Assembly (NCBI RefSeq): GCF_025370935.1
Contig: NC_133472.1
Span: 11,592,616 to 11,656,615, forward strand
From: Choristoneura fumiferana
Lineage: Eukaryota; Arthropoda; Insecta; Lepidoptera; Tortricidae
Length of the DNA stretch: 64,000 nucleotides
Reading direction: 5' to 3'
The translations under genes were made by a program, and so were the position numbers. Positions within the stretch are counted from its first letter, which is position 1. Each line of letters begins with the position of its first letter. A model generated the notes under the pieces. That model saw nothing but the letters and a program-made list of their open reading frames with translations. It did no database searches and had not been told where the DNA came from. Positions 11,606-21,000 of this stretch are shown here, piece by piece.

Positions 11606-11883
11606 CTACCTATACTCTATTTTACCCTTTCTACCCTAGCAACTTATCGCCACCTCTCTTGAAACATTGACAAAAAATTGCATTAACATTAAGATTGTTT
11701 CGTTTTATTTTGTCTGTACGCAAACAAACTTTTAGTCCGTAAAACCCTAGTATTTAAAACTTAGAGCATGAATAATCTAATTTTTCTTTCTTCATTTGGA
11801 TAATAGCAGGCGGGATGCGGTGCGGAGGGGACCATTTGTATTTTAATTATTAACTTAAAATGTTTATTCATAGTGCTGTGAAA

Positions 11884-12021
11884 AACGCTCATTTTGAGGC
11901 TTAAAGACTCGAACCCTAAACACGACTCAAAGGCCGCAAAGACGGTTTTTTGCATCCATACGCACAAAATGAGCCTCTGGAGTCTTAAGAGTTCGAGTCT
12001 TTAGGCCTCGAAATGAGCGTT
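11884..12021. mobile_element. Palindromic MITE, AACGCTCATTTTGAGG type
   Basis: The left arm AACGCTCATTTTGAGGCTTA and then AAGACTCGAAC pair with GTTCGAGTCTTTAGGCCTCG and AAATGAGCGTT at the right. About 138 bp, non-coding. Confidence 0.75.
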
Positions 12022-12270
12022 ATCCACATCATTATCCTTTGGTTTCATTTTTTTTACTTAACTTACCCATTACTACCTAAAAAGCTTGTAAAGCAATTAA
12101 CAGTTACGTTCTGTCGCACCATAAAGTCGACCTAATAATCACTTATTGCTTAGGCAATATACATATTATGTACATAATCCTACTAATATTATAAATGTGA
12201 AAGTTTGTGAGTGAGTGAGTATGTTTGTTACTTCTTCACGCTGAAACGGCTGGACGGATTTGGATGAAAT

Positions 12271-13165
12271 TTAGCGAAAAGTTAGTTTATAGCCTGGATT
12301 AAAACATAGGATACTTTTTATCCCGATATTCCCTCGGGATAGGGATAAAATCTTGAAATAACAACCGCTGGGCTTAGAGTCATGAAATTTGGTATGTAGG
12401 TAGTTGGACGTCAGGAATAACACATACGTGACTTTTTGACCCGATATTCCCACGGGATATCTAGGGATAAAACCTTGAAATAACAACCGCTGGGCTTAGA
12501 GCTTTGAAATTTAGTATGTAGGTAGATAGACTTCTGGAATAACATATAGGCTACTTTTTATCTCGATATTCCCACGGGATAGGGATAAAATCTTGAAATA
12601 ATAACCGCTAGGCTTAGAGTCATGAAATTTGGTATGTAGGTAGCTGAACGTCTGAAATAACACATAAGAGACTTTTTGACCCGATATTCCCACGGGATAC
12701 TAAGGGATAAAATCTCGAAATAACAACCATTAGGCTTAGAGCCATGAAATTTGGTATGTGGATAGCTGCACCTCTGGAATAACACATAGGTTATTTTTTA
12801 TCCCGATATTCCCACGGGATAGGGATAAAATCTCGAAATAATAACCGCTGAGCTTAGAGTCATGAAATTTGGTATGTGGATAGCTGCACCTCTGGAATAA
12901 CATATACGCGACTTTTTGACCCGATATTCCCACGGGATACCTAGGGATAAAATCTTGAAATAACAACCGCTGGGCTAAGAGCCATGAAATTTAGTATGTA
13001 GGTAGCTGGACTTTTGAAATAACACATAGGCTGTTTTTACCCCGAAAAAGGATAAAATCTTGAAATAATAACCGCTGAGCTTAGAGTCATGAAATTTGAT
13101 ATGTAGGTAGCCGGACGTCTGGAATAACATATACGCTACATTTTATCCCGATATTCCCACGGGAT
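12271..13165 (+). repeat. Minisatellite inside the Helitron, ~120 bp monomers
   Basis: About eight monomers share GATATTCCCACGGGAT, GGGATAAAATCTTGAAATAA and ATGAAATTTGGTATGTAGGT. Alternate monomers carry GACTTTTTGACCC or CTACTTTTTATCCC, so the higher-order unit is a ~240 bp dimer. Open frames across it arise from the periodicity and are not genes. Confidence 0.9.
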
Positions 13166-13181
13166 AGTTTTGTAACTTAGG

Positions 13182-13435
13182 GACCCCATACATCCCAGTG
13201 CTGTATTATTATTATTTTGTAATGTTTTCTTTAATTGTATACTGTAGTTTTCAAGTTTTTTATTTGTAAATATTTTATTTTGAAAAAATGACTTTCTGAC
13301 AACTTTCTTGCGGCACATTCTTCTTGGCAATGATGGTCTTTCCGAAAGCGCTGGTAGTTTAAGAAATGAAGTGTAAAAGTGCCCATTGCGGCCTATTTAC
13401 TGCATAAATGATTTGAATTTGAATTTTGAATTTGA
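13182..13435 (+). mobile_element. LINE-3'-end-like segment captured in the Helitron
   Basis: It contains TTCTTGGCAATGATGG, GGCCTATTTACTGCATAAAT and a GAATTTGAATTTTGAATTTG tail. These resemble the 3' ends of non-LTR elements in Lepidoptera. The same segment, joined at the same place (after TAGTTTTGTAACTTAGGG), occurs in the reversed copy at 33960-34140. The join therefore predates the spread of the element. Confidence 0.55.
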
Positions 13436-14155
13436 ATTGGGAAAACAATTGTAATTTCATTACTGTGTTTAGAGTCTTGAATTTTGTACAGTTATTCACA
13501 ACACAACCTCAATGAAGACCACGATATAAATTTTGGAAATTTCCAGGGGAATTTTGTAAAATCCCGAAAATTTCAATTGCAACTACCAGACCGAATAGTT
13601 TACGCGTGCGAAGCCGCGGGTAAAAGCTAGTAATACATACGTAAAAGTATAAAAAAAAGATACAAAGTGGAACATAGACATCACCCAGTCTTAGTCACAG
13701 TTTTGCAGTCTTGAGGCCACATGTGCATCAGCAGTTCTGAAAAAGTTCCACGGCAAAAGGCAGAGGATAAATCGACGGACAGATACATAGCCTAAAGTTT
13801 ATTAACTGAAATCTTAGTCCTAGCGCAAAAATTTAAGCTAAGCCAGATCTGTCAACAAGTTACCTATTTATTAGTAAGTATCAAAAATATATGTTTTTTT
13901 TTTAGTTTGTTTCTTAAATCTGCAATTAACCACGAGTCATAATCAGATAGTCTGAATTTTATCAGTATCAAAAATAATGAAATGATATTTAGTACTTCAT
14001 CCCTCCTTATCTATAAAATATTGTAATTAATAAAAGAACCCTGTCCCTGGGACTCAAACTATCTGTATACTGATCTAAATCGGTTCAGCGGTTTAGACGT
14101 GATTGAATAACAAACATCCAAACATCTTCACAAACTTTCACATTTATAATATCAG

Positions 14156-14195
14156 TGGGATAGTAGGATAGGATAGGATAGGAGTGGGATAGGAG
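14156..14195. repeat. GGATA/GATAG simple repeat
   Basis: An imperfect run of GGATAGTAGGATAGGATAGG and variants, directly after the Helitron-type fragment. Confidence 0.8.
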
Positions 14196-14285
14196 GCTTT
14201 GTTCTGCACTCAGACATAAAAATCTATAATACCTCTTTTTAAGTGATAATGAGGATAAAATCATTGTTTGGGCGTTTTCAAAAAT

Positions 14286-14553
14286 AGTGTACCCTTTCTT
14301 TTTTTTAATTTTGGAAAAAACATGGTTTTTCCTTCTCAGAATCAAGAACACAAGCGATTTCAATCGTTTAAAAAAATGTCCCCATTTTTGCATACAAAAT
14401 TTTATGACTTCGTTTTGTCACGCACATCCATACTGAGTGTGAAAAAAACATTGCAAAACTGATTTTTTTTTAAACTATCAGAATCGTTTGTGCTTTTGAT
14501 TCTGAGTAGAAAAATCCATATTTTTCCAAAATTTCAAAAATAAAGGGTACACT
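14286..14553. mobile_element. Palindromic MITE, AGTGTACCCTTT type
   Basis: AGTGTACCCTTT at the left pairs with AAAGGGTACACT at the right. Further in, TTCTCAGAATCAA pairs with TTGATTCTGAG, and AACACAAGCGATT with AATCGTTTGTG. About 268 bp; open frames inside it are short and unconvincing. Confidence 0.7.
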
Positions 14554-15546
14554 TTTTTTTTAAAACACCCATTTACTGTTATTTGTTGAGCAGCATGTGG
14601 TATATTTTTAGCAAGTGAAAGATATAAACTATAAGGAAATATTACCATGTGGTGTAGCTTTTTGGTATACATCACAAAGCAACATTACAAAAATTAAAAT
14701 GGAAATAGATCACAGTAATTTAAGTTTAAATAATTATCATGAGCCTACCACAATCCTAGTCTTGGTTTGATGTAACCAACACATGGAAAACATTTAAAGA
14801 ATAGAGAATTCATTTCTTCAAGATTTTTAGGTGGAAGAAATTAGTGATCCAACATTATTCGCTGTCTGCAACACATTATTTTAATTTCTTTCGCTCAGAA
14901 CTGCTGTCATGATTTTGGATAAATGTAAATGGTAGACCATTGTGCTACTGTACTGATGTCATAGTGACATTCACATTTATTACTGTTATGCAATTCAGTT
15001 TCATTGATTGTAGTTGAAGAAACAAAATTGTTTACCAGGGTGGAAAACATTAAACACACATCGCCCGATGACAAGCAAAACTAACTAAAATTTGTCACTG
15101 CTCTTCAAAAATTTGTATCTATACCGAGATACAAGCTTTGTTGTAAGAAGGTATTTGGTACTTAGTGACTTGCTTGTCACCCAACAACATATCAAATTGA
15201 ATTCCACACATTAGTAAACATACGTATCATTCATGAAATTATTTGTATAACTTTGAATTTGTGGAACTTGAGCAAACTTGAGCCAGTCCTGTCAACCAGA
15301 AATGAATGTGTCAATCAAAATTATATTTAAATAGACTATGCTGCTGTTTTAGAAAACAGATGCAAAAAAGAGTTGTTTAATGTTTCTATGGCTTCATGCT
15401 CAGTGATAGACCACATGTGTTTCCACTTCAAGAAATTTAAAATCTTAATATTTTAAACTGCACCAAATCACATGTAAACTATAATTAGAAAAGTGAAAGA
15501 AATATGGAAGATATAAAATAAAACAATAAAAGATTTTCTTACGTTT

Positions 15547-15552
15547 TTTATT
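15547..15552 (-). terminator. Poly(A) signal AATAAA of RpS5
   Basis: On the minus strand AATAAA lies 25 bases after the RpS5 stop codon, in CCCAAATAAAAAACG. It is the nearest canonical signal. Confidence 0.75.
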
Positions 15553-15576
15553 TGGGCCAGCCCTTACACTTAACAA

Positions 15577-16236
15577 TTAACGGTTGGATTTAGCAACACG
15601 TTCCAGCTCATCCTTCTTCTTGATGGCGTATGAGTTAGAGGAGCCCTTGGCGGCGTTGATGAGCTCGTCGGCGACGCACTCTGCAATCGTCTTGATATTT
15701 CTGAAAGCGGCCTCTCGGGCTCCGGTGCACAGCAGCCAGATAGCCTGGTTCACGCGTCGCAGTGGGGACACGTCCACGGCCTGGCGACGCACGGTACCGG
15801 CGCGACCGATCCTAGTAGAGTCCTCGCGCGGCCCAGAGTTGATGATAGCCGTCACCAAAACCTGCAGAGGGTTCTCACCGGTCAGCAAGTGAATGATTTC
15901 GAAGGCGTGTTTCACGATCCTCACGGCCATCAGCTTCTTGCCGTTATTGCGTCCGTGCATCATCAAGGAGTTCGTTAGACGCTCCACAATCGGGCACTGA
16001 GCTTTACGGAAGCGCTTGTGTGCATACCTGCCACCGGAGTGCGGTAAATATTTAGCGTATTTCTCCTTCACGGAGATGTAATCCTGCAGGGACATGTCCG
16101 AAACTTGCACGTCGTAGCAGCTCCATCGCCCAAATAGTTTGATTTCGGGAATATCAGCGGCTGGTGGCGGAGGCAGGTTGTCCACGGCCATGCTGCCCGC
16201 TTCCACGCTGTCGTCAGCCCAAGTTTCTTCAGCCAT
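15577..16236 (-). CDS. RpS5: 40S ribosomal protein S5 (uS7)
   Basis: A 219-residue structural protein of the small ribosomal subunit head, near the mRNA exit channel. The coding sequence is one uninterrupted exon. The N-terminal extension MAEETWADDSVEAGS is acidic and typical of animal S5. The uS7 body follows with CPIVERLTNSLMMHGRNNGK, IINSGPREDSTRIG, GTVRRQAVDVSPLRRVNQAI and the C-terminal KKDELERVAKSNR. The length matches the family and there is no break. A 5'UTR intron and a pyrimidine-rich start just upstream argue against a processed pseudogene. It faces SUCLG2 head to head across 1.8 kb. Confidence 0.97.
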   Translation of the reverse strand: MAEETWADDSVEAGSMAVDNLPPPPAADIPEIKLFGRWSCYDVQVSDMSLQDYISVKEKYAKYLPHSGGRYAHKRFRKAQCPIVERLTNSLMMHGRNNGKKLMAVRIVKHAFEIIHLLTGENPLQVLVTAIINSGPREDSTRIGRAGTVRRQAVDVSPLRRVNQAIWLLCTGAREAAFRNIKTIAECVADELINAAKGSSNSYAIKKKDELERVAKSNR

Positions 16237-16248
16237 GGTTATTTGTGG

Positions 16249-16336
16249 CTGCGAAAAAACAATAGCTTATGTTAAATTATGCCAAAATATACAATAATAT
16301 TGAAGTTTTTCACACTTGAATTCCAAAAATACTTAC
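16249..16336 (-). other. 5'UTR intron of RpS5
   Basis: On the minus strand the donor AAAA|GTAAGTATTT lies at 16337/16336 and the acceptor TTTTTTCGCAG| ends at 16249. Twelve bases of leader then precede the start codon. It is inferred from splice signals only, but both are strong. Confidence 0.7.
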
Positions 16337-16388
16337 TTTTAGGCTATGAAATAGCGACTATAACCTCGTGTTGTCAATGGAACACGAT

Positions 16389-16398
16389 AAAAAGGAAG
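16389..16398 (-). promoter_or_regulatory. Candidate 5'TOP start of RpS5
   Basis: The minus-strand sequence CTTCCTTTTT lies about 160 bases upstream of the start codon, just before the non-coding first exon. Ribosomal protein mRNAs usually begin with a C followed by a pyrimidine run, which allows mTOR-linked translational control. That this is the actual start site is inference. Confidence 0.5.
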
Positions 16399-16598
16399 TG
16401 AATTCGGAATGTAAAGTTGGCGTCGTACTTTCGGTGTTACCATTGTATAAAAAAAAAACTTTAGTTGTACTTCACCGAAAAGCGGAAGGTAAAATTTCTA
16501 CCAGATTTTGTTTTAAATTTCTACTGAGCGGAGAATAAACAGAACATATTAGATGAATACAAAAGGAATTTTACCCAGATTCGCCATGGCTTCACCAT

Positions 16599-17181
16599 AA
16601 GAGCGTTGTCACATTGTCCGATCCGATATCGGTATCGGATGACGATAGACGACCTCCGATAGCCGACACCATGTGCTGCTTGTCACATCAGACATCACAT
16701 ATTTCCGACAAAATCGTTCCGATACGGCCGGCTCAAAATGGCCGCCACGCATCGGTCTCTGCACCTCTGTGCGAACAAATTTAGATAAACGCATAGCACA
16801 CATACAAACTTTATCGTCCGACAGCCCACGTGTCCGATGGTGCCGTGAACGTATCGGTGTCGGCTCCGATATCCGATATCAGGCCGGACAATGTGAAAGA
16901 CAGGTACCTATTTCATATAGCACGTACACAGCGGCCCAAAGGGCCCCAACGAATGGGTTTCGTTGGTTCTGTCTGGACGGCTTAGCGAACACCAACGATC
17001 GTTCGTTGGCGTGTGCCGGCGATCCGAAGTGTGGCGGTAACATTGGCGCGTATACACCGGTCCAACGAACAAAACCCATTCGTTGGCGTTCATCGGGCCG
17101 GTGTGTACGCGCTCATACATTTTACTTGCCCCGATATCGTATTGTCATCCGATACCGATATCAGATCGGATAATGTGCTCT
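16599..17181. mobile_element. Palindromic element with CCGATATC ends, upstream of RpS5
   Basis: The left arm has ATTGTCCGATC then CGATATCGGTATCGGATGAC. The right arm has GTCATCCGATACCGATATC then GATCGGATAATGTGCTCT, so they form a long inverted repeat. The inner left part repeats CCGATA-type words. A second palindrome (16922-17109) lies within it. About 583 bp, between the divergent RpS5 and SUCLG2 promoters. Confidence 0.75.
16922..17109. mobile_element. Inner palindrome with CCAACGAATGGGTT arms
   Basis: CGTACACAGCGGCCC and CCCCAACGAATGGGTTT at the left are matched by AAAACCCATTCGTTGG and CGGGCCGGTGTGTACG at the right. About 188 bp, nested in the CCGATATC element. Confidence 0.7.
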
Positions 17182-17350
17182 AAGACGACGAATTTTTTTT
17201 CCTCATAGCTTCGGTCTGTTCAATTCTGAAAAAAACACTTAAAAACTGCCAATTAATTTTGAAAATATAAATTCTAAAATGCAAAGGGAATTTTTACATA
17301 ACTTAATTTTATTTTTTTATAATCTTGTCTGAAAGTCATGTCGTGTAAAA

Positions 17351-17479
17351 TGCAGGGCTACTACGAAACTCGAATCTCGAAGTTCGTGTCGTGCGGTTCC
17401 TCTGACACTTATACTATTTAATACGAGAGCGAGAGGGACGGTGCGATTTTAAGTTCGAGTTTCGTTACTAGCCCTGCTG
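17351..17479. mobile_element. Hairpin MITE, GGGCTACTACGAAACTCG family, copy 3
   Basis: It starts TGCAGGGCTACTACGAAACT and ends ACTAGCCCTGCTG. The core reads ACTATTTAATACGAGAGCGA, the reverse orientation relative to copies 1 and 2. It lies upstream of SUCLG2. Confidence 0.88.
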
Positions 17480-17769
17480 TACTTTAATCGAATAGTCTTT
17501 TTGTGTTAATATCTAAATATATTATTTTGTTTGTTATATAAATAAAAGGATCAAGACATACGAAACAAACAGAAAAAACTGTCAAATTAAAAATTAACCT
17601 AAAATATCCTAAAAATATCTAAATTAGCCATTATCAACTTATTATTTTATTGTAGTTTTAAGTCGCTGTTGAAAATAGATTTTTGCATATTAGGTATTCA
17701 ATTATTTCACCATATAAAGCCTTCTGTTATGTCTTTAACTGTCTCTGAAAACAAATTTTATAAGTCAAA

Positions 17770-17803
17770 AATTGACATTTGACATTTAGAATTTTGACAT
17801 TAT
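17770..17803 (+). promoter_or_regulatory. TGACA-rich cluster upstream of SUCLG2
   Basis: TTGACATTTGACATTTAGAA followed by TTTTGACAT lies about 140 bases before the putative non-coding exon. It resembles clusters upstream of AP-3 mu and DCLK. Function is inferred from position. Confidence 0.35.
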
Positions 17804-17940
17804 AAGGGAAAAAAGGCAAAGGCAAGGCATAGGGCAAAGGTAAAGAGTGATTATCTCCCGACTCCCTTCTATAGGTATTTTAAAGTGCCAAATCGATCGA
17901 GCTCCTCTTATCTTTCTTTTGCGTTGCGAAGGCTGCAAAC

Positions 17941-18031
17941 GTAAGTTTCACATAGTGATAAAGCTAGTATGAATGTAACATCTTTATAAGGTTCAGCTGA
18001 TACATAACATATTTTATTAATTGTTGTTTAG
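17941..18031 (+). other. 5'UTR intron of SUCLG2
   Basis: Donor GCTGCAAAC|GTAAGTTTC at 17940/17941 and acceptor TTGTTGTTTAG| ending at 18031. The exon then continues 31 bases to the ATG at 18063. Inferred from splice signals. Confidence 0.65.
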
Positions 18032-18062
18032 GTTAGAAACAGGTGTACAAAGTTCGAACGTT

Positions 18063-21000
18063 ATGGCTGCTCTAAAAAACACTAAGAATGTCAAGATATT
18101 TGCTCTCCTGGGCTCAAAATACTCTCCTCAAGTTTGCACAAGGAGACACTTAAACTTGCAGGAGTACCATAGTAAAGATTTATTGCGAAAGTACCAGATA
18201 TCTATCCAGGATTTCCGTATTATTGATAGCAAACTAGATGCCAAGCCTTTGGGTGACTTTAAAGCTGACGAATATGTCGTGAAGGCTCAGATTTTAGCTG
18301 GTGGAAGGGGCAAAGGTCATTTTGACAATGGCTTTAAGGGTGGTGTTCATTTAACCAAAAACTCGAATGATATCTTGGGTCTGGCCAAAAACATGATAGG
18401 CCACAAGTTAATCACCAAGCAGACACCAAAAGAAGGTATAAAAGTTGAAAAAGTTATGGTAGCTGAGAGTGTGAATATTAAACGTGAAACATACCTAAGC
18501 ATAATAATGGAAAGAAGTTACAATGGAGCAGCATTAGTGGCATCTCCGGCTGGTGGCATGGACATAGAGGCTGTTGCTGAAAAGACACCCCACTTGGTGA
18601 AGACAGTTCCCATTGACATATTTGAGGGGATCACTGATGCCACTGCAAATGAGATAGCGGAATTCTTGGAGTTTAAAGGCAACCTTAAGAAGAAATGTGC
18701 AGATGAAATAAAAAAAATGTGGCAATTGTTCTTAAAGGTAAGGATTATGTGAAAGTGAATATATCATTGAATATTATTTTTGTAAATTTTCATCTTTTTT
18801 TTATAATGATTCATGATTATTTGTTATGCAGGTTGATGCTACACAGCTTGAAATAAACCCTCTGGTGGAGACAGATGATGGACGAGTTGTGGCAGTGGAT
18901 GCAAAGATCAATTTTGATGACAATGCACAATTCAGACAGCAGGATATCTTTGCTCTGGATGATGTTTCAGAATCAGATCCAAGGGAGGTAATCTACGATT
19001 TTTTTTGCTTCTGTAACTTTATGGTCAAACTTGTTTTTTTTTTATTCTAAAAACTGTAAGTTGGTGCTGAATGATGGAACATAAGATTAAGAATAGGCAA
19101 TAATGTCATTGATAACAAAATCTCTCATGATACTAACAGATATGGTTTAAAAAAATATGGCTACTTGTATCTTTTGATATAACTACTCGTATCAGGATAG
19201 TACCAAAAAACTGAACACCTTATTGCTGGTAGTTTAAAGTTAGTATAAACTTTTCCAGTCAGTTGCTTTGTTAATTTTAATTTAATGTTTCACTGCCCCT
19301 TAGATTTCAAGATTTTATAAAAAAAAGATAAATTGTGTTGCAAATCCAAGTAGAAAACCAACATAAGATAACACACAAAGTGATGTAATTTTTATGTCAA
19401 GATATCTACATTTGTTTTCTTATCTACAGTCCAAATAAGTAAAGATAAACATTTTTATCATTTTCTTTGTAGAGTAATACTATAACAGTTAAAAGTCAAT
19501 AATATTATTTATCCATATGGACTTGACCTTTGTCCTTTGATAGTCACAGTAAATATACTTTGTGATTGATATTCAGCACTTGTTTTTTTGAACATGAAAC
19601 TACCGTGAGACTCACTCATATTAAATATAATGACCCGGATAACTCACGTCTTAAATAGAGTTTAGCTCGACATGTTGTAATGATGATGGAAACGCGGGTA
19701 GTTGTGTGCCGGTGTCAGTTTCGTCGGGTAGTCGCGCGAGCAGAGCGGCGGCGCGCAGTGCGCGTGTTGCAGCACCCGCTGAGTCGCGTTGCTCCGAAGA
19801 CGAAGGGCTACGGATTAGCCCGAAACATGTCGAACTAAACTCGATGTAAGACGTGAGTTATCCGGGTCATTATATTTAATACTTGTTTTTTTTCTTGTTA
19901 TTATACTAATACTTACCTGAAGGAAATATCTTATATGGGGGAAGCTCTTGAAATAAAAGTCTTCATTCATTAATTCATTATCTTTTGAGTAAATATCTTT
20001 TAAAGAGATGCTAAGAGTTAACTTTACTTTTATGTAAACTATTGACAATACACAATGACTTTAAACAGGTTTAAAAAAATCATGGAATTACCTCGCTGCA
20101 TACTTAATTACATTATTAAAATCAATAATCACTGGAATCATGGCTATCCTACATTCATTATTTATAAACAATAATAATTAATTACTAGCTGTTGCCCGCG
20201 CAATTCCGTTCACGTAGAAGTATGAAAAATAGTTTACATCCTATTGTCAGGCCTACCAAATATACACAAATTATTTCATAAAAATCAGTCAAAGTAGAAA
20301 CGGTTCAAAGGACACAAACATTTTTGACCCGAGAATTTTATATATTAGATAGTAAACACCTATAGATGTGGAATTTAAACAGCTATGTGGAATTCCTCGT
20401 TCCACAACTTTGTTGTTCCTTTGAGAAGAATGATAATTTATTACTCGTAATAAGTTAAGTATCAAGTTTTTGAAAGAGATTCTAATCTCATAGACTTAAC
20501 CATAAATACAGCTACAGTGAATTGGTGTGTTAAAAGTTATTTTTGAAATATGTGATTGCCATTAATTACACACCCAACATAACTGTAAAAATATGCAAGT
20601 TGAAGTAGCAGTGGGTGAGCCACATTGCTCGAAAAACTGATATACATTGGGGGAGAAAAGTTCTCGTGTGGCAACCATGAACCGGAATACAAAGCGTTGG
20701 CAGGCCTCCCACTAGCTGGACTGACGACATCGTGAGAATTGCGAGTAACTGGTGGATGCAATGAATGCCTCTGTTCAGCAGCAGACGTCTTTCGGCTGAT
20801 GATGATGACGATGAATTTCTGACTAAACAAAATTTTTACCTGATCACCAATTAAAGATCATTGTCTATAGTTAATAAAGACCCTTCTTGCATGCATTTTC
20901 TGTATTTTTTTACTGATTTGTTGCAAATATATTAAAAATATTGATGTATCTGGAAAATCCATGAAAGTTTTTGTATTTTAGACAGATTGGGTTATATTAT

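Larger units (their letters stand above)
9376..12177. other. Intergenic stretch upstream of AP-3 mu, MITE-rich
   Basis: No exon is recognised on either strand. The first 160 bases should hold the AP-3 mu 5'UTR and promoter. From about 10490 onward it is largely built of palindromic elements, each listed separately. The stretch 9550-10490 is AT-rich and unassigned. Confidence 0.6.
12178..13630 (+). mobile_element. Non-autonomous Helitron-like element with internal minisatellite
   Basis: It starts TCCTACTAATATTATAAATG and ends GCCGCGGGTAAAAGCTAG followed by T, the 5'-TC and CTAG-T ends expected of Helitrons. The 5' segment with GTGAGTGAGTGAGTATGTTT is characteristic of Lep1-like non-autonomous Helitrons in Lepidoptera. 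The interior carries about eight ~120 bp tandem monomers (12271-13165) and then a LINE-tail-like segment (13182-13435). No Rep/helicase ORF is present. A reversed copy with fewer monomers lies at 33764-34418. Confidence 0.85.
13631..15546. other. Intergenic stretch 3' of RpS5
   Basis: AT-rich with no recognised gene. It holds a short Helitron-type fragment (14041-14160, with AATCGGTTCAGCGGTTTAGA), a GATAG simple repeat at about 14156-14195 and a palindromic element at 14286-14553. Positions 14560-15540 show nothing identifiable. Confidence 0.6.

Noticed and set aside
12271..12966. Several minus-strand frames with repeating peptide CYFKILSLSRGNI
   Set aside because: They come from the ~120 bp minisatellite inside a Helitron. 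The repeated peptide follows the DNA periodicity and the same frame recurs in the copy at 34173-34421.
15584..15892. 102-residue plus-strand frame
   Set aside because: It is antisense to RpS5, with no family resemblance.
16673..17173. 166-residue plus-strand frame upstream of RpS5
   Set aside because: It lies wholly in nested palindromes and its peptide reflects CCGATA repeats. Long frames also occur on the other strand, as expected for an inverted repeat.
18021..18062. Upstream start for SUCLG2 giving 14 extra residues
   Set aside because: The first codon is TTG and the region contains the 5'UTR intron acceptor at 18031. The ATG at 18063 begins a good mitochondrial presequence.
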